From: Peromyscus leucopus
Taxonomy: Eukaryota > Chordata > Mammalia > Rodentia > Cricetidae
Assembly: GCF_004664715.2 (NCBI RefSeq)
Contig: NC_051064.1
Location: 111,180,240 to 111,244,239, forward strand
DNA length: 64,000 bases
Reading direction: 5' to 3'
The notes beneath the pieces were generated by a model. That model ran no database searches. It saw only the letters and a list, made by a program, of their open reading frames with translations, and was not told the origin of the DNA. A program made the position numbers and the translations under genes. Below, in pieces: positions 1-11,642 of the stretch. The stretch's first letter is position 1; every line of letters begins with the position of its first letter.

Positions 1-600
1 TTTTACGACGTTCAGATTTCACACTGAAAACAGCGCGGCATGGGGTACCAAACTGGGCTATGGCATGGTGAGATCCATAAGTCAGCAGAAAGACCTGATG
101 TGCAAAAGGGACAGAAAAACATCATCACCAAAGCAAATCAGCAAAGAGATGGGGCAATTAGTTAGGGCCAGAAATGAAAGGGCCCGACGTGGGAAACTCC
201 AAGTGGAAGATGGAGAAGAGGGATAGATTCCAAAGGCGGTCAGTAAGGAGCCAGAAGCTGTGAGTTCATCCCCGGCTGCATATGGAACACTGTGGGAGGC
301 AGATTCAAGGACGGTCCAGCGTTCTCTCTTAGACGACAAGATATACATTGATGTCAGTGACCATGGTGAAGGACAATGAAGGGACACCAGGGTTGAGGGA
401 AATGACAAATTCAGAGTAGACCCACCGGCTCTGAGAAATCTGTAGGACATCTAAGTGGAGCCAACCAGGAGAAATGTCAGACGTTAAGTGCAAAGCCTCA
501 GGTGGCGTAGGCTAGCTCCAGTCCTTCCTACCTATCACAGATCCTCAGTGCCTTGCAATAGCCTTATACTTTGTGGGAATATGCTCAAAAATAGGGTTTT
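1..600. other. Scp2 intron 7, no recognised feature
   Basis: This stretch shows no SINE, simple repeat or conserved exon on either strand. A 122-codon minus-strand frame at 82-450 resembles no protein I know and has no exon-like borders, so I treat it as chance. Confidence 0.5.
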
Positions 601-980
601 TGTTTGTTTGTTTGTTTTCTCTTTTGCAGGTAGGATCTCATGGAGCCCAGGCTGGCCTCAAACTAGATTAGTAACTGAGTATAGATGACGTTGTGCTCCT
701 GATCCTCCTGCCTCAGTCTCCTGTGTGCTTACAGGGATGTGCTAACAATGTCTGACTCAAGAATAGTTCAACTCAATCTGACATAGACACATAATACTTA
801 ATAGACTGGTGAACAAACATAGAATTCTTTCCTGGTCAAATGAAACTTAGCATGACCGGCTACTATTTATTTCCTTATTTATTCATTTATTTCAAAGCAA
901 AGTTGGCATTCATAAGGGAAGAACAGATCTAAGCATGAGGAGAGATAACCAAGGGGCATCTCAAGAGAGTGCTTTAAGTA

Positions 981-1155
981 GCCAGGCGGTGGTGGCACAC
1001 GCCTTTAATCCCAGCACTCAGGAGGCGGAGGCAGGCGGATCTCTGTGAGTTCGAGGCCAGCCTGGTCTCCAAAGCGAGTTCCAGGAAAGGCGCAAAGCTA
1101 CACAGAGAAACCCTGTCTCGAACAACCAAAAAAAAAAAAAAAGAGAGTGCTTTAA
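981..1155 (+). mobile_element. B1 SINE with target-site duplication
   Basis: A complete B1 (7SL-derived) runs from its GCCAGGCGGTGG start to an A-tail. The duplication agagagtgctttaa occurs at about 965-978 and again after the tail near 1142-1155. Confidence 0.93.
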
Positions 1156-1252
1156 TGGTGGGTGGCTATCTATAAGAATTTGATGGCTACTGATGTATTT
1201 TGTTTAAAGGGTTTTTAAAAATCAAGTAGAAATGCTTGGGGTTTATTTGTTT

Positions 1253-1395
1253 GTTTTTCTTTCTTTTGACAGGATCTTGCTGTGCAGACTTGTACTCACT
1301 ACATAGCCCAGGCTGGCCTCAAAGTCACAGTAATCCTCCTGCCTTAGCATCCAGAGTGCTAGGATTACAAGTGCACCACTGCATCCAGCTGTGTA
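1253..1395 (-). mobile_element. Diverged B1-like SINE
   Basis: Reverse-complement B1 landmarks are present (gacaggatcttgctgtg, cccaggctggcctcaaa, gtgctaggattacaag) but are more diverged than in neighbouring copies. Confidence 0.75.
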
Positions 1396-1512
1396 CTTAC
1401 TGTGATGGAAAGGCCTTTCTTTGTAAATGAGATTGTAAAGGGGCTTTTTATAAGGGGCAGTGTACACCTTTACAGACGGGTGAGGAAAAGGCAGGTCAAA
1501 AGCTGTCAGAGG

Positions 1513-1850
1513 AGAACTGAGGACATGACTCGGTTGGTAAAGCACTCTCCTGCTCAAGCAGGAGGACTGGAGTTCAGCTCTGCAGCACCCATGCCAATGC
1601 CGAGCAGGCATGGCAGCCCACCGGGGATCCTGGCAGGAGTGAGGCAGAGACAGGGGATCCCAGCAACAAGCAGCTGGCTAGACTAACCAATCAGCAAGTT
1701 CTGAGTTCAAGTAAGAGACTCTGCCTCAATGTGTAAGATGGAGAGTGACTGAGGAACACCTGACATCAACCTCTGGCCTTCACACACACCCACACCATGC
1801 ACCCATACACATGATAACACCCATACCCATCATACACATATAAATATACA
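1513..1850 (+). mobile_element. B4/ID-type SINE with CA-rich tail
   Basis: A tRNA-like head (gactcggttggtaaagcac, ggagttcagctctgcagcac) is followed by a CA-rich, A-rich tail (cacacacccacacc). It is an old composite and its exact subfamily is unclear. Confidence 0.6.
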
Positions 1851-1899
1851 TGGGAAATGTCAAAGGAATTTTTTGTTGTTTTTTTCTTTCTTTCTTTCT

Positions 1900-2042
1900 G
1901 TTCCCTCCTCCCTGCCCCTCGAGATGAAGTTTCTCTGTGTAGCCCTGACTGTCCTGGAACTCACTCTATAGACCAGGATGGCCTCCAACTCAAAGAAAGA
2001 TCTGCCTCCTGAGTGAACCACCATTGCCCAACTGTTTTTTTG

Positions 2043-2073
<31 letters not shown>

Positions 2074-2215
2074 GTTGTTGTTGTTTTTGAGACAGGGTCT
2101 CACTATGTAACTCTGGATGTCCTGGAACTCATTATATAGACAAGGATAGCCTCAAACTCACAGAGATCCACATATCTCTGCCTCCTGAGTGCTGGGATTA
2201 AAGGCTTTCTGAAGC
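1900..2215 (-). mobile_element. Two tandem minus-strand B1 SINEs around a (TTTTG)n tract
   Basis: One B1 occupies about 1915-2030 and a second about 2085-2210. Both read on the minus strand (tctctgtgtagccctgact; tgctgggattaaaggc). The (TTTTG)n tract at about 2038-2092 is the tail of the second copy. Confidence 0.85.
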
Positions 2216-2394
2216 TTTTTCATACAGAAAGACAAATAAACTCTACCTATCCACAGATGGAATCCTGACCTGACCCTGACTTCAGGGTACCTCAGAGATA
2301 AGAGAATCATCATTTAACCATCTACATACAATTTCTGAGCCAAACCTGAAAGGTATTCCTAGGCAATCAGTGAGTTTTACATAATAAAAACGAC

Positions 2395-2570
2395 AGCTAG
2401 AGACTTGGGTTTGGTTCCCACCACCTACATGGTGACTGACAACTGCCTGTAACTCCAGGGGTGGGAGGTCAGATGCCTCTCCTGACCTCTGCGGACTCCT
2501 GCATGCATGGCATTCATGACGGCATACACATATAGACATAAAATATTACTTTTAAATAAAACATATTTAT
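2395..2570 (+). mobile_element. B2-type SINE, 5'-truncated
   Basis: The B2 body is recognisable (gggtttggttcccaccacct, catggtgactgacaact, gcatgcatggcattcatg), followed by an A/T-rich tail. The usual ggctggagagatggctc head is missing. Confidence 0.65.
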
Positions 2571-2854
2571 TATTTGTGAAAAAAAACGACATTTAGAAAT
2601 AATATTTGCCCATTCAACATAACAGCATCTATTATGTAGCAGCAACAGAAGGTCCATAGGGACAAGGAATGCACCTGCCTTGTTTACGACCTCATTGCTA
2701 GCTTAAGCAACACCTGTAGGAGGCTACTAGATAAATATTTATGGAACAAATAAAATGTCTTAAGGAGAGTGCTGTGGTAGGTGCATAAATGGGTGGGCGC
2801 CTAGTTAACCAGGGGGTTAAGATGAAGACTTGGGAGATGTGAGTGCTAGCGACT

Positions 2855-3310
2855 TTCCTTGTCACTGTAACCAAAATATCTGACACACACAACACACAAA
2901 AGGAAAGTTTACTTTTTTGTTGTTGTTTTGTTTTGTTTTTCGAGACAGGGTTTCTCTGTGTAGCTTTGCACCTTTTCCTGGAACTCACTTGGTAGTCCAG
3001 GCTGGCCTCGAACTCACAGAGATCCGCCTGCCTCTGCCTCCCGAGTGCTGGGATTAAAGGTGTGTGCCACCACCGCCCGGCATGGAAAGTCTGCTTTTGC
3101 TCATGGTTTCAGAGGGTTCACAGCTGCCGAGATCCATGCACTTAGGCAGGACATCATAGCATCAGGGGCATAAAGAGGGGGGACTTTACCTCATGATGGA
3201 CAAGAGACAAAAAGAGGAAAAAGGGCAGAGGCTGGAAGCAGGATGCCTCCAGTGACCTACTTCCTCCAGACTGGCCCACCTCCTAAGGTTTTCAGAATCT
3301 TGTTTTGAAT
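2855..3310 (+). repeat. Rodent medium-reiteration repeat split by a minus-strand B1
   Basis: A family I recognise only loosely (cttgtcactgtaaccaaaat ... cttcctccagactggcccac) is interrupted at about 2915-3083 by a B1 on the minus strand. The B1 is flanked by near-identical copies of ggaaagtttactttt. The outer repeat probably belongs to the non-autonomous DNA-transposon-like group seen again at 4470, 24690 and 45634. Confidence 0.65.
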
Positions 3311-4470
3311 AGCTGGGGACCAAGAATTCAACCCATGGGGCTGCGTGGGATATTTTGTACCATAATAATTTGATTCTCTAGAAGAAGCCAAAATCTGCCT
3401 TTTGGAGCCCCAAAGCCAGAAAAATGCAGTGCTGTTAATTCCTCCACATTCCAGGAAATCAGAAGGCTCTTTAATAGCTCTCCAAGAACTAAGGATACGG
3501 TATCGGGTCTACGCATCTGCACAGGCGTCAGTAGACTCATCCTAGCTCTACTGCTCACTGCCAGCATCTCCACTGCACGCTTACCCTGTCCCAAGTACAC
3601 TGCTAGGATCAAAACGGCAGAAGGGGAAAGGAAGAAAGAGGAGGAGGAGGAGGAGGAAGAGGAGGAGGAGGAGGAGAAAGAGGAGGAGGAGGAGGAGGAG
3701 GTCCCTGCAGGAGTCACGACAGGCAGGGAAACGAACCATGGAGAGGTGAGAATGAAAAATCGGTTCAGCCTGACTTGCTCTGCCAGACTGGACCAAACTT
3801 CCAGAAAGTTCGATGCCAGGCGGTTAATTGCCAGTGTGTTTAAATATAATATAATGTAAAAAAAGTTCCCAGGTATAACACTATCCCTGGTGCCCAAGGA
3901 GGCAATAACTATATTGAAACTTAACCCAAAGTACATGCTCTTTCCTCCAAGAAGATGGGTTTTATAGACAGGCTACATGTATTAGCTTAAGGGTCTGGCA
4001 TGGTCTCAGTCATACAGATACTATAGAGGTCATCTGGGCTATTAGCCACCTCCCGTCCTGGATGTGGGAGCTTAGGGGAGCCCCTGGCTGTACAGGTAAT
4101 ATAAGGGTCACTAGCCACCTCCAGTCCTGGTTGTAGGCGTTTGATATGTCGTGGCCCAACAGATATCACAAATGACCAGGCTATTAATCACCTTCAATTC
4201 CTAGCCTTCTGGAAAAACAGGTTATACATCTTTCCCTTTGAAAGGACAATTCTGGGTGCTTAACATTCCCGGCCTCTGGAGATCTGTGGGTACAAGGACC
4301 TTGTGCTCCCCACAGAGGAGGAGGAAACGGTGGTAGAGGAGGCGGCGGCTACTATACATCATATGAAAGAGTCTAGATTTACCATATCAGCAATGGGATT
4401 CACCAGGGCTTTCACAATAGCCTTCGATTTTCTATAAAAGACCCTCGGCCTTGGGGATGGAATTTGTCTC
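3311..4470. other. Intron 7 segment with a (GGA)n tract
   Basis: The only clear structure is a purine-rich (GAG/GGA)n tract at about 3640-3703. It creates serine-rich or leucine-rich open frames on the minus strand that are simple-sequence artefacts. I recognise no exon or transposon in the rest. Confidence 0.6.
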
Positions 4471-4790
4471 AGTTTCTTCTCCTGCTGCTATGATAAAATG
4501 ACCTGACAGAAGTAATGAGGGAAAAGGATTTACTTTGACTCGCAGTTCAAGGTGTAATCCATCACGGCAAGGCAGCCAAGGCTGCAGGTTTGAAGCGGCC
4601 CATCACATTCCAACTGAGGTTGGAGAGCAGAAAGGGGTGAATGAACGCGGTGGGATCAGCTTCCTCAGCTTCCCCCGCTGCGGTGACTTCTCTGCAATGA
4701 TGGGCCTGGAACTGTGTGTGAGCCAAAATAAAATCTCCCTTTAATCGCTTTGGTTCCAGCGACACAAAAAGAAACCTAGGACAGAATTAG
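4470..4790 (+). repeat. Rodent medium-reiteration repeat (DNA-transposon-like)
   Basis: It contains the diagnostic run 'tcctgctgctatgataaaat', then 'gggaaaaggatttactttga', and resembles the copies at 24690 and 58810. I am unsure of the family name (URR1/RMER1 type). Confidence 0.5.
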
Positions 4791-4840
4791 GTGTGCCCTG
4801 AGGAGGCTAACAGCAGCGTGAAGTATTATCAATGTTCGAT

Positions 4841-4893
<53 letters not shown>
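4841..4893. repeat. (TG)n microsatellite
   Basis: A nearly perfect run of about 26 TG dinucleotides ends in tgtgagacag. Confidence 0.97.
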
Positions 4894-4896
<3 letters not shown>

Positions 4897-5324
4897 ACAG
4901 AACATGACCCTATTACAGGGTTACATTTAGTAAATGTGGCAAAGATAGTTCAGAAACAATTTGCTGATTACTCCTGGGCTAGGCATTAAGGACATAAGGA
5001 TGAGAAATGGCTGTTGCCCTCAAAGAGTTTGTAATCTAAGAGGAAGAAATCAATAAAAAGAATGTTGTTGCTCCTCAGGAAGCGGGAGGAAGAAAAGGGG
5101 GGAAGAACTAATCTGACTATGGGGTTCAGAGGTGGGTCCTTGGGAGGTGATCTGGATTAGACAAGGTCATTGGGGACAGCCCCCATGATTGGATCCAGGA
5201 GGCTTTATAAGAAATGCAAGAGACTGGAAGAAACACAGCTCTACATACATGGCACTAGTATGTTATTATATATATGCACTGTCCTGTACGTCCTTAGAAT
5301 TCTGCCAAGAAGAGTCCATTAACA

Positions 5325-5480
5325 AGCTGGACATGGTAGCACACATCTTTAATCCCAGCACTAGGGAGGCAGAGGCCAGCAGATCTCCGAGTTGGAGGCC
5401 AGCCTGATCTACAGAGTGAGCTCCAGGACAGCCATGGCTACACTGAAAAACCCTGTCTCAAAACAAAACAAAAAACAAAA
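5325..5480 (+). mobile_element. B1 SINE
   Basis: B1 body from gctggacatggtagcacac to an A-rich (AAAAC)n tail, moderately diverged. Confidence 0.88.
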
Positions 5481-5789
5481 GAAGGCGGTCACTGTGAGGT
5501 TTAGAACTGTGACTTGCATGTTTAGAAGCACAAGGCAAAATAAATTCCTTTTCTTTATAACTCATCCAACCTGATATGGTGTTATTGGTAAAAGAAAATG
5601 ATCCAACATGTGTGGCATTGCTTTCATAGAGATGCTAGTCATGTGGCATCAGTTTAGTTCCCATGGACCACTTCCCCAGCAAACACTGAGTTCATGCTAT
5701 GAACCACGCATTGCACCACCACTAAGCATTCAGAGACTGCTGATGGACAATACACCTGAATATATCCAATATCATTTCCTTCAGATTAT

Positions 5790-5972
5790 TACTGTTGTTG
5801 TTGTTGTTACTTTTGTTATTTTGTTGTTGTTGCTGTTTTTGGTTTCTCTGTGTAGCCCTGGCTGTCCTGGAACTCACTCTGTAGACTAGGCTAGCCTTGA
5901 ACTCATAGAGATCCACCAGCCTCTGCCTCTTGAGTGCTGGGATTAAAGGCGTGTACCACGAACGCCCAGCCC
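5790..5972 (-). mobile_element. B1 SINE with (GTT)n tail
   Basis: A minus-strand B1 (ggtttctctgtgtagccctg ... gctgggattaaaggcgtgt) whose tail reads as (TTG)n on the plus strand at 5790-5835. Confidence 0.9.
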
Positions 5973-6609
5973 TTCAGATTATTTTTAGGATATTAATTAT
6001 ATTGTTTTTCCAGAATGAGTTAATAATACTAGAGTGACTGTAATTCAACTCAGTTATAAAATATTAATTTAAAAAAATGTTTTTCCTGTGCAAAGAAACA
6101 AACTGAAGACCTCATACATGCTAATCATTAGCTCTAGCACGAACTTACATCATCAGACCCAAGGAAATTTTTTAATACCTATCATTCTTATTCTTATTTA
6201 AAAGAATCATTAAAGCCATGTGGGATAAACCATGCCTATAATCCCAGCACTTAGGAGACTGATGCAGAAGGATTGCCACAAATTGGAAGCTGGCTAGGGG
6301 CTACACTCTCAAACTCTGCCTCCCCTCTCCAAAAACAAATAAACAACCCTCAAAACATAAATAAATTTTTAAAAAGCATCATTAAGCTTTAATAGTATTT
6401 TAAGTATAAATAAGCCAAGAACTAGAATGGCAAGCCAAGAACTAGAATGGCCAGAGCAGACAATGTATGATTTGGGCACAAGCCTTTCTTTTATAAAAAT
6501 CAACATCCAAGCCAATGCCTTTGAGATCTTCCATTTGTTTTCCAAGGATACAATTGCACATTACAGTGGGACAGACCAGATTTTCATGTCATGTCTCCGA
6601 AGTACTTAC

Positions 6610-6673
6610 GGGTTATTAACTGAGTGTTTGTGATTTTTCCATCCAATTTTTGCAAAGTGTTCAACTTTTGTTC
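6610..6673 (-). CDS. Scp2: Scp2 coding exon 7 (SCPx thiolase domain)
   Basis: This is the last Scp2 exon in the window, 64 bp. It encodes TKVEHFAKIGWKNHKHSVNN after a split Gly codon and ends with two bases of a Pro codon (phase 2). The acceptor is a pyrimidine run ending ctctgcag and the donor is gtaagt, both canonical. The segment belongs to the amino-terminal thiolase fold, about residues 175-195 of SCPx, where the protein cleaves 3-oxoacyl-CoA chains of branched fatty acids and bile-acid intermediates in peroxisomes. Exon 8 is not visible between this exon and the window's left edge, so intron 7 is over 6.6 kb. The residues look fully conserved against what I remember of mammalian SCPx. 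Confidence 0.96.
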
Positions 6674-7135
6674 CTGCAGAGAAAGCAAACATCAATCAAT
6701 GTGCTGTTTTCTTCGGTTCATTATCAAATGTCACAGCGGAACTCCGTGTTTTGCTAAATATTTCCATAGTTTCTCTCACACTGCTATCAGGGTTAAAGAC
6801 AGCCATCACTCATATGATTTGTTATAATTAAATCCAAGCATCACCCAAATTGAATCAAGAGACATATGAGATAAAAATAGTTCAAATCTATTTAGTATAA
6901 TTAAGATTCAGTTTCAAAAACTAGAAAATACAGTCTGGAGCCACAGTGCTTAGCTGGAAAGTACTGCCAGCAGTGACCCAGTGCCTGCCAGACACTCCCA
7001 AGCCCCAGAGTGAGTGGGTGTACAAGTCACATCCTCCATGGCCTGATAAACAACCCCACAACTTCCCTTTATGATACAGCAGAAGAGTCTTTAGAAAAGT
7101 TACAGCCAATGAATTATACACCCTTTCCAGATCTT
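6674..7135. other. Scp2 intron 6, 3' end; no recognised repeat
   Basis: The segment is AT-rich and single-copy in appearance. Nothing beyond the acceptor tract of exon 7 is recognisable. Confidence 0.5.
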
Positions 7136-7137
7136 TT

Positions 7138-7305
7138 TTGGTTTGTTTGTTTGTTTTGTGTTTTGAGACATGGTCTCATTGTTTAGCCTTTGGCTGGCCT
7201 GGAACTCAATATGATGAATATGATAGCCTGGAATGTACAGAGATCTGCCTGTATCTGCCTCCAGAGTGCTAGGATTAAAGGCATGTGCCACCATGTCTGG
7301 CTCCC
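7138..7305 (-). mobile_element. B1 SINE
   Basis: Minus-strand B1 (ttttgagacatggtctcatt ... tgctaggattaaaggcatgt) with a (GTTT)n-like tail at its left end. Confidence 0.88.
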
Positions 7306-7449
7306 AGTTCTACTTTTAACCCCAAATAACCTGGGCAAAGGACACAATGGAATAGGTCCTATTCTGAGGTTCTACTTAACTACAGACTAGGTGAACTTTA
7401 ACCGTGGGGTGTGTCAGAGATTTGTGGCCACAGTACAGGACTTACACTG

Positions 7450-7715
7450 TCTTCCAGGGGTGGTGCCAGACACCTGCAATCCCAACATAGGAAGTAGAAG
7501 CGAGGAGGATCAAGATTTAAGGCCAGCCTGGACAACATTGACGACATCAAAATACAAAATTAAACAGGGCCAGATGCTGTACTACACATCTTTAATCTCA
7601 GTGCTCAGGAGGCAGAAGCAGGTTCTGTGAGTTTGAAGCCAGCCTAGTATACACTTTCAAATTCCAGGTCAGCCAAGGCTATACAATGAGATCTTGTCTC
7701 AGAATAAAGTAAAAT
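7450..7715 (+). mobile_element. Two adjacent plus-strand B1-like SINEs
   Basis: A diverged copy spans about 7455-7560 and a second, better copy spans about 7567-7715 (ctttaatctcagtgctcagg, aggcagaagcaggttctgtg). Confidence 0.75.
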
Positions 7716-7726
7716 AAAGACTGTGG

Positions 7727-7925
7727 GATGGCTGGAGAGATGGCTCCAAGGTTAAGAGCACTTTCAGAGGTCCTGAGTTCAATTCCCAGCAAACACATGG
7801 TGGCTCACAACCATCTGTAATGAGATCTGGTGCCCTCTTCTGGCCTGAGATCTGGTGCCCTCTTCTGGCCTGCAGGCGTACATGCACACAGAACACTGTA
7901 TCTATAATAAATAAATAAATCATCA
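7727..7925 (+). mobile_element. B2 SINE with internal 26-bp duplication
   Basis: A full B2 begins at tggctggagagatggctcc and ends in (AAAT)n followed by (CAT)n. The segment gagatctggtgccctcttct plus ggcctg is present twice in tandem at about 7822-7872, a private duplication within this copy. Confidence 0.92.
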
Positions 7926-8036
7926 TCATCATCATCATAATAAACCGTGGGTAGAAACTATAGGGAGACAGACTTGAGGGTTTGTTGTTGTTGTTTCTTA
8001 TTTGGTTTGGGGTTTTTTTTGTTGTTGTTTGTTTGT

Positions 8037-8546
8037 TGTAGAATATTATTTTAAGATGTGTTACATTTGCTTATGCTGTGGGCCATTTGTTTAATAATGC
8101 AAAGATGCGTTGCATTTTTTTATGTTGCATTAGTTTAACTCCGTGAGGCTGTGTTACTTTGCCTATCTAAAATACCTGATGATCTAATAAAGCGCTGAAT
8201 GGCCTATAGCCAGGTAGAAGAAAGGATAGGTGGGGCTGGCAGGCAGAGAGAATAAATAGGAGAAATCTGGGAGGAAAGGAAGAAAGAGCAAGAGAATAAG
8301 GAGAGGAAGAGGCTAGGGGCCAGCCACGTAGCCAGCCACGGAGTAAGAGTGAAAGTAAGCTATATAGAGGAAGAAAAGGAAAGAGCTCAGAAGCAAAAGG
8401 TAGATGGGACAATTTAAAAAAGCTGGCAAGAAACAAGCCAAGCTAAGACCCAGCATTTATAATTAAGAATAAACCTCTGTGTATGATTTATTTGGGAGCT
8501 GGGGGGGGCAGGCACGACACACCAAAGAGTAAAGGAAACAACAACA
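8037..8546 (+). mobile_element. Solo LTR, mys/RMER17-like class II family
   Basis: A 510-bp element starts TGTAGAATATTATTTTAAG and ends in ACAACA. It contains a TATA-like tatatag region and AATAAA-type signals. It is clearly related to the minus-strand LTRs at 44166-44657 and 56560-57248 (shared aagctggcaagaaacaagcc and ctaataaag blocks). No internal retroviral sequence adjoins it, so it is a solo LTR in Scp2 intron 6. The family name is from memory and uncertain. Confidence 0.78.
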
Positions 8547-8716
8547 GTTGTTTTTTATTTTGTTTTCATGGCTTTGTGGCTTTCCATGGAATCCAATTTC
8601 ACATATAAAAGACCATCTCCTGGAAAAGGATTCTGCCAATCACTTGCCACGTATTTCTTAAGCCTGGCACTAATCAAAGGCTGATGACCACTAAATCAGA
8701 ACTGCCAGCTAATCTT

Positions 8717-9110
8717 TTTGGCTGCTGCCAGGCATAGAACACACCTGTAATCCTAGTACTTAGGAGGCAGAGGCTGGAAGATTAGGAGTTCAAGGCCATC
8801 TTTAACTACATGAATCCCTACCCCACCTCCCAAAAAATGTTCCACTTTAAAAAAAAAAGAATTTTGGCTGTTCAAAGAGTATGCTTAGTATAGAAAGATT
8901 CAAATCTCCTAGAATCAAATTATAAAACCACAAAAATCTGCTGATTCTATCAAGTTAAGTTCTAAGATGTGGTGGTTCATGCCTATAATCTCAGCACTTT
9001 GGAGGGAGACTGAACCAAGAAGACTACATCAATTCCAGGATAGCCTGGGTTACACAGTGAGCCCCAGGCCAGCCCAGGCTACAGGGTAGACCCTGTCAAC
9101 AAACAAAAAC
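8717..9110 (+). mobile_element. Two old B1/B4-type SINE monomers
   Basis: Diverged 'cacctgtaatcctagtactt' and 'atgcctataatctcagcact' blocks mark two degraded plus-strand copies at about 8717-8860 and 8965-9110. Confidence 0.65.
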
Positions 9111-9565
9111 AAATTCAAGTATTTCAAATTTTAGACTAGAAAATTATTGAGCTATTCCAAGTAATACAAAACTTAAGAAAACATGTAAGTTTAAAAATAC
9201 ATCAGTACCAGGGTTTCCAAGGCCAATGGAAGCTGCCACATCTGACTCTAGAGCCTCCAGAAATAATACAAATAAGAAGGAAAAGCATGAGTGTACAGTA
9301 CCATATAATTAGCAAAACCAGAAAAATGGTGGTGCCCAAACCTCAAAATCTCCGTAAGTTAGGAAAAGAGAAAAAACAAACACAGAAAAAGGCCAAATCC
9401 CAACCACAGACCTTTGGGGAAACAAGAGCAGCCTGAAGGAAAACAGTCCAGAGGAGAGAGGGCAGCCCACAGTCACTCAAAAACCACCATGGGAAGAGAA
9501 CAACGCTCTCTCCAAGTGTGAACTAGAGAAAAAAAGTTCCTATAATAGAAATAAAGGACTTGTTT
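9111..9565. other. Intron 6 segment, unassigned
   Basis: No transposon is recognised. A lysine-rich frame of about 40 codons starting ATGGTGGTGCCC at about 9328 stops early and has no known relative that I can name; it may be a pseudogene scrap or chance. Confidence 0.35.
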
Positions 9566-9710
9566 TTAAATCTTTATTTACTGTGTGCGCATGTGTAAGT
9601 GCTATATTTGTGTGTGATGTGTGGGTCCTGGGGATTCGAACTCAGGTCCTTATGCTTGTACAGCAAGTGCTCTTCTCTGAGCCATCCTCCCAGGCCTCCA
9701 GAAATAGAAC
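9565..9710 (-). mobile_element. B2/B3-type SINE
   Basis: On the minus strand the tRNA-like head reads from the right (gagccatcctcccaggcc) and the A/T tail lies at the left (taaatctttatttactgtgt). Confidence 0.75.
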
Positions 9711-9889
9711 TTTAAATTGTAAGTGATTTTTTTAAATCAGTCAATAAATAATAGACATTAGTGTTTAGAGTCCTTATCAAGCTGATTATCAAAATCTAAG
9801 TGAAATGGGTAATTTCCTGGCGAAATAGAGATTTACTAAACTTGATCCCATTGGAAATAGAATATGTAATCTAAAAAGAATACATGAAA

Positions 9890-10335
9890 TTAGGCTGAGG
9901 ACGTAGATCAGTTGGTAGGGATCTAGCATTTGGAGACCCTGGTTTCAATCCCAAGGACCACAAAAACTGGATGAGGTGACACAAGCCTGTAATCCCAGGA
10001 CTCAGGTGATGTTGGAATCATCAGGAGTTCAAGCTCATCCTCAACTACTTAAGAGTTAGAGGCCAGCCTAGGTGGGCTACATTAAACCTGTCTCAAAAAA
10101 AAAGGTGGGGGGATGAAGGGAGGGGAGGAGAAGGAAAGAGGAAAGAACACAGGACAGGGAAGGGCAGGGCAGTGGCCGCTGTGGCGCTCACCTGTGATCC
10201 CAGCACTCGGGAGGCAGACGCAGGCGGATCTCTGTGAATTTGAGGCCAGCCTGAAATCCTGTCACAGAGAGATGAAAAAAAGAAAGAAAAGAAAAACAAA
10301 GAGCACAAAAACAATTGCTAGGCAACTACCCTACC
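9890..10335 (+). mobile_element. B4-type composite (ID head plus B1) followed by a B1
   Basis: The ID-like head is ggacgtagatcagttggtag. B1-derived sequence follows to about 10100, and a separate B1 covers about 10175-10275. A poly-A run lies at 10339-10363. Confidence 0.7.
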
Positions 10336-10719
10336 ATAAAAAAAAAAAAAAAAAAAAAAAAATTGGATTCAGACCGTGTCATACCAAATTCTACCAAATC
10401 TACAAAGATCCTGCCGTCCCAATGCTCCATAAATGGCTGCAGAGCATTAAAAGTGAAAATCAATCCTCTTTTTATGAGGCAAGTCTAAAACTAACACCCA
10501 GGGCTAGTGGGCTAGGGCCCAGTGACAGACAGGCCCCAGAGACAGGACACTTGACTAGGACAGGCCCAGAATCCCCAGCACCACAGGAAATAATAAAACA
10601 ACAACAACAAAAACTTCCCCGTGATTTCAACGTGTCGAAAGAGGCCTAACTAGTGAAGCCCTAAGTTCAAAAACAGAGTAAATTAACATCAAACTTAATA
10701 AACATAACCAAAATGGGGG

Positions 10720-10895
10720 TGGGGGTACAGCAGGGCATGGTGGTACACCCCTGTAATGTGGGTACTCAAGAGACAGGGGTAGGAGGATCAGGAGTTCAAA
10801 GCCAGCCTTGAGACTCACAGTTCAGGCCAGTCTGTGCTGAATCAGATCCTGTCTCAGAAAAGATAAATAAAAACAAACAAACAAAAAAAAAAAAA
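10720..10895 (+). mobile_element. B1-type SINE
   Basis: Plus-strand copy 'agcagggcatggtggtacac' through 'ctgtctcagaaaagataaat' and an A-rich tail. Confidence 0.8.
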
Positions 10896-10914
10896 CATTG
10901 AAACACAAACAACA

Positions 10915-11150
10915 GGGGCTGGGGAAACGGCTCAGCAGTTAAGAGTACTAGCTGCTCTTCCAGAGGACACGGGTTCAATTCCCACTAGGTACTAGTTGCT
11001 CTTCCAGAGGACACGGGTTCAATTCTCAGCACCCACATGGCTGTTTGTAATTCCAGTTTCAGGGGATCCACTGCCCTCTTCTGGCCTCTGTGCAGCTGGT
11101 GCACAGACATATATGCAAGCAAGACAGTCACCCACGTAAAAAGTAAAAAC
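10915..11150 (+). mobile_element. B2 SINE with 43-bp internal duplication
   Basis: B2 starting at ggctggggaaacggctcagc. The block ctgctcttccagaggacacg with its continuation to 'ttcaattc' is present twice, near 10950-10982 and 10993-11025, a copy-specific tandem duplication across the internal promoter B-box region. Confidence 0.88.
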
Positions 11151-11157
11151 TTTTAAG

Positions 11158-11312
11158 TTTTGTTTTGTTTTGAGACAGGGTTTCTCTGTGTAGTCCTGGC
11201 TGTCCTGGAACTCACTCTGTAGCCCAGGCTGGCCTCAAACTCACAGAGATCTGCCTGTCTCTGCCTCCTGAGTGCTGGGATTAACAGCGTGCACCACTAC
11301 CAGTTAGCAAAT
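11158..11312 (-). mobile_element. B1 SINE
   Basis: Minus-strand B1 with gagacagggtttctctgtgt and gagtgctgggattaacagcg; its left tail reads (TTTTG)n. Confidence 0.9.
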
Positions 11313-11594
11313 TTTTTTTTAATTTTTAAAGAAAAGTAAACAACAAAATCATGAGGGGCTTTGGAGCCAGAAAATGGTATGTGTGGGATAAATTAGTGAA
11401 ATTAGGAATACACCCTGCAGATTGGGTAACAGTATCATGTTAATATTAACTAATTTTTTTCTTGAAGTCGAGAAAGTCTGGAGTTTAGCTATGGTGTCCA
11501 GGCTGGCTTTGGAGGCCTGGGCTGAAGCAATTCTCCTACAACAGCTCAGACACAGACATCGATAGACTTGACGTGATACTAATTTCTTTTTTTT

Positions 11595-11601
11595 TCTTTT
11601 G

Positions 11602-11642
<41 letters not shown>

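Noticed and set aside
3328..3936. 202-codon minus-strand frame with a long serine run
   Set aside because: The run is the (GGA)n tract read on the other strand; no domain, start context or exon borders support a protein.
1..6609. Search for Scp2 exon 8 left of exon 7
   Set aside because: I looked on the minus strand for the expected YSQFQDEYS-type segment and saw none; it is most likely beyond the window edge.
9328..9450. Short lysine-rich frame as a possible ribosomal-protein pseudogene
   Set aside because: No family could be assigned and it stops after about 40 codons; left as unassigned intron.
10113..10649. 178-codon plus-strand frame
   Set aside because: It runs through a B1 and a poly-A tract, and its lysine-rich part is simple sequence.
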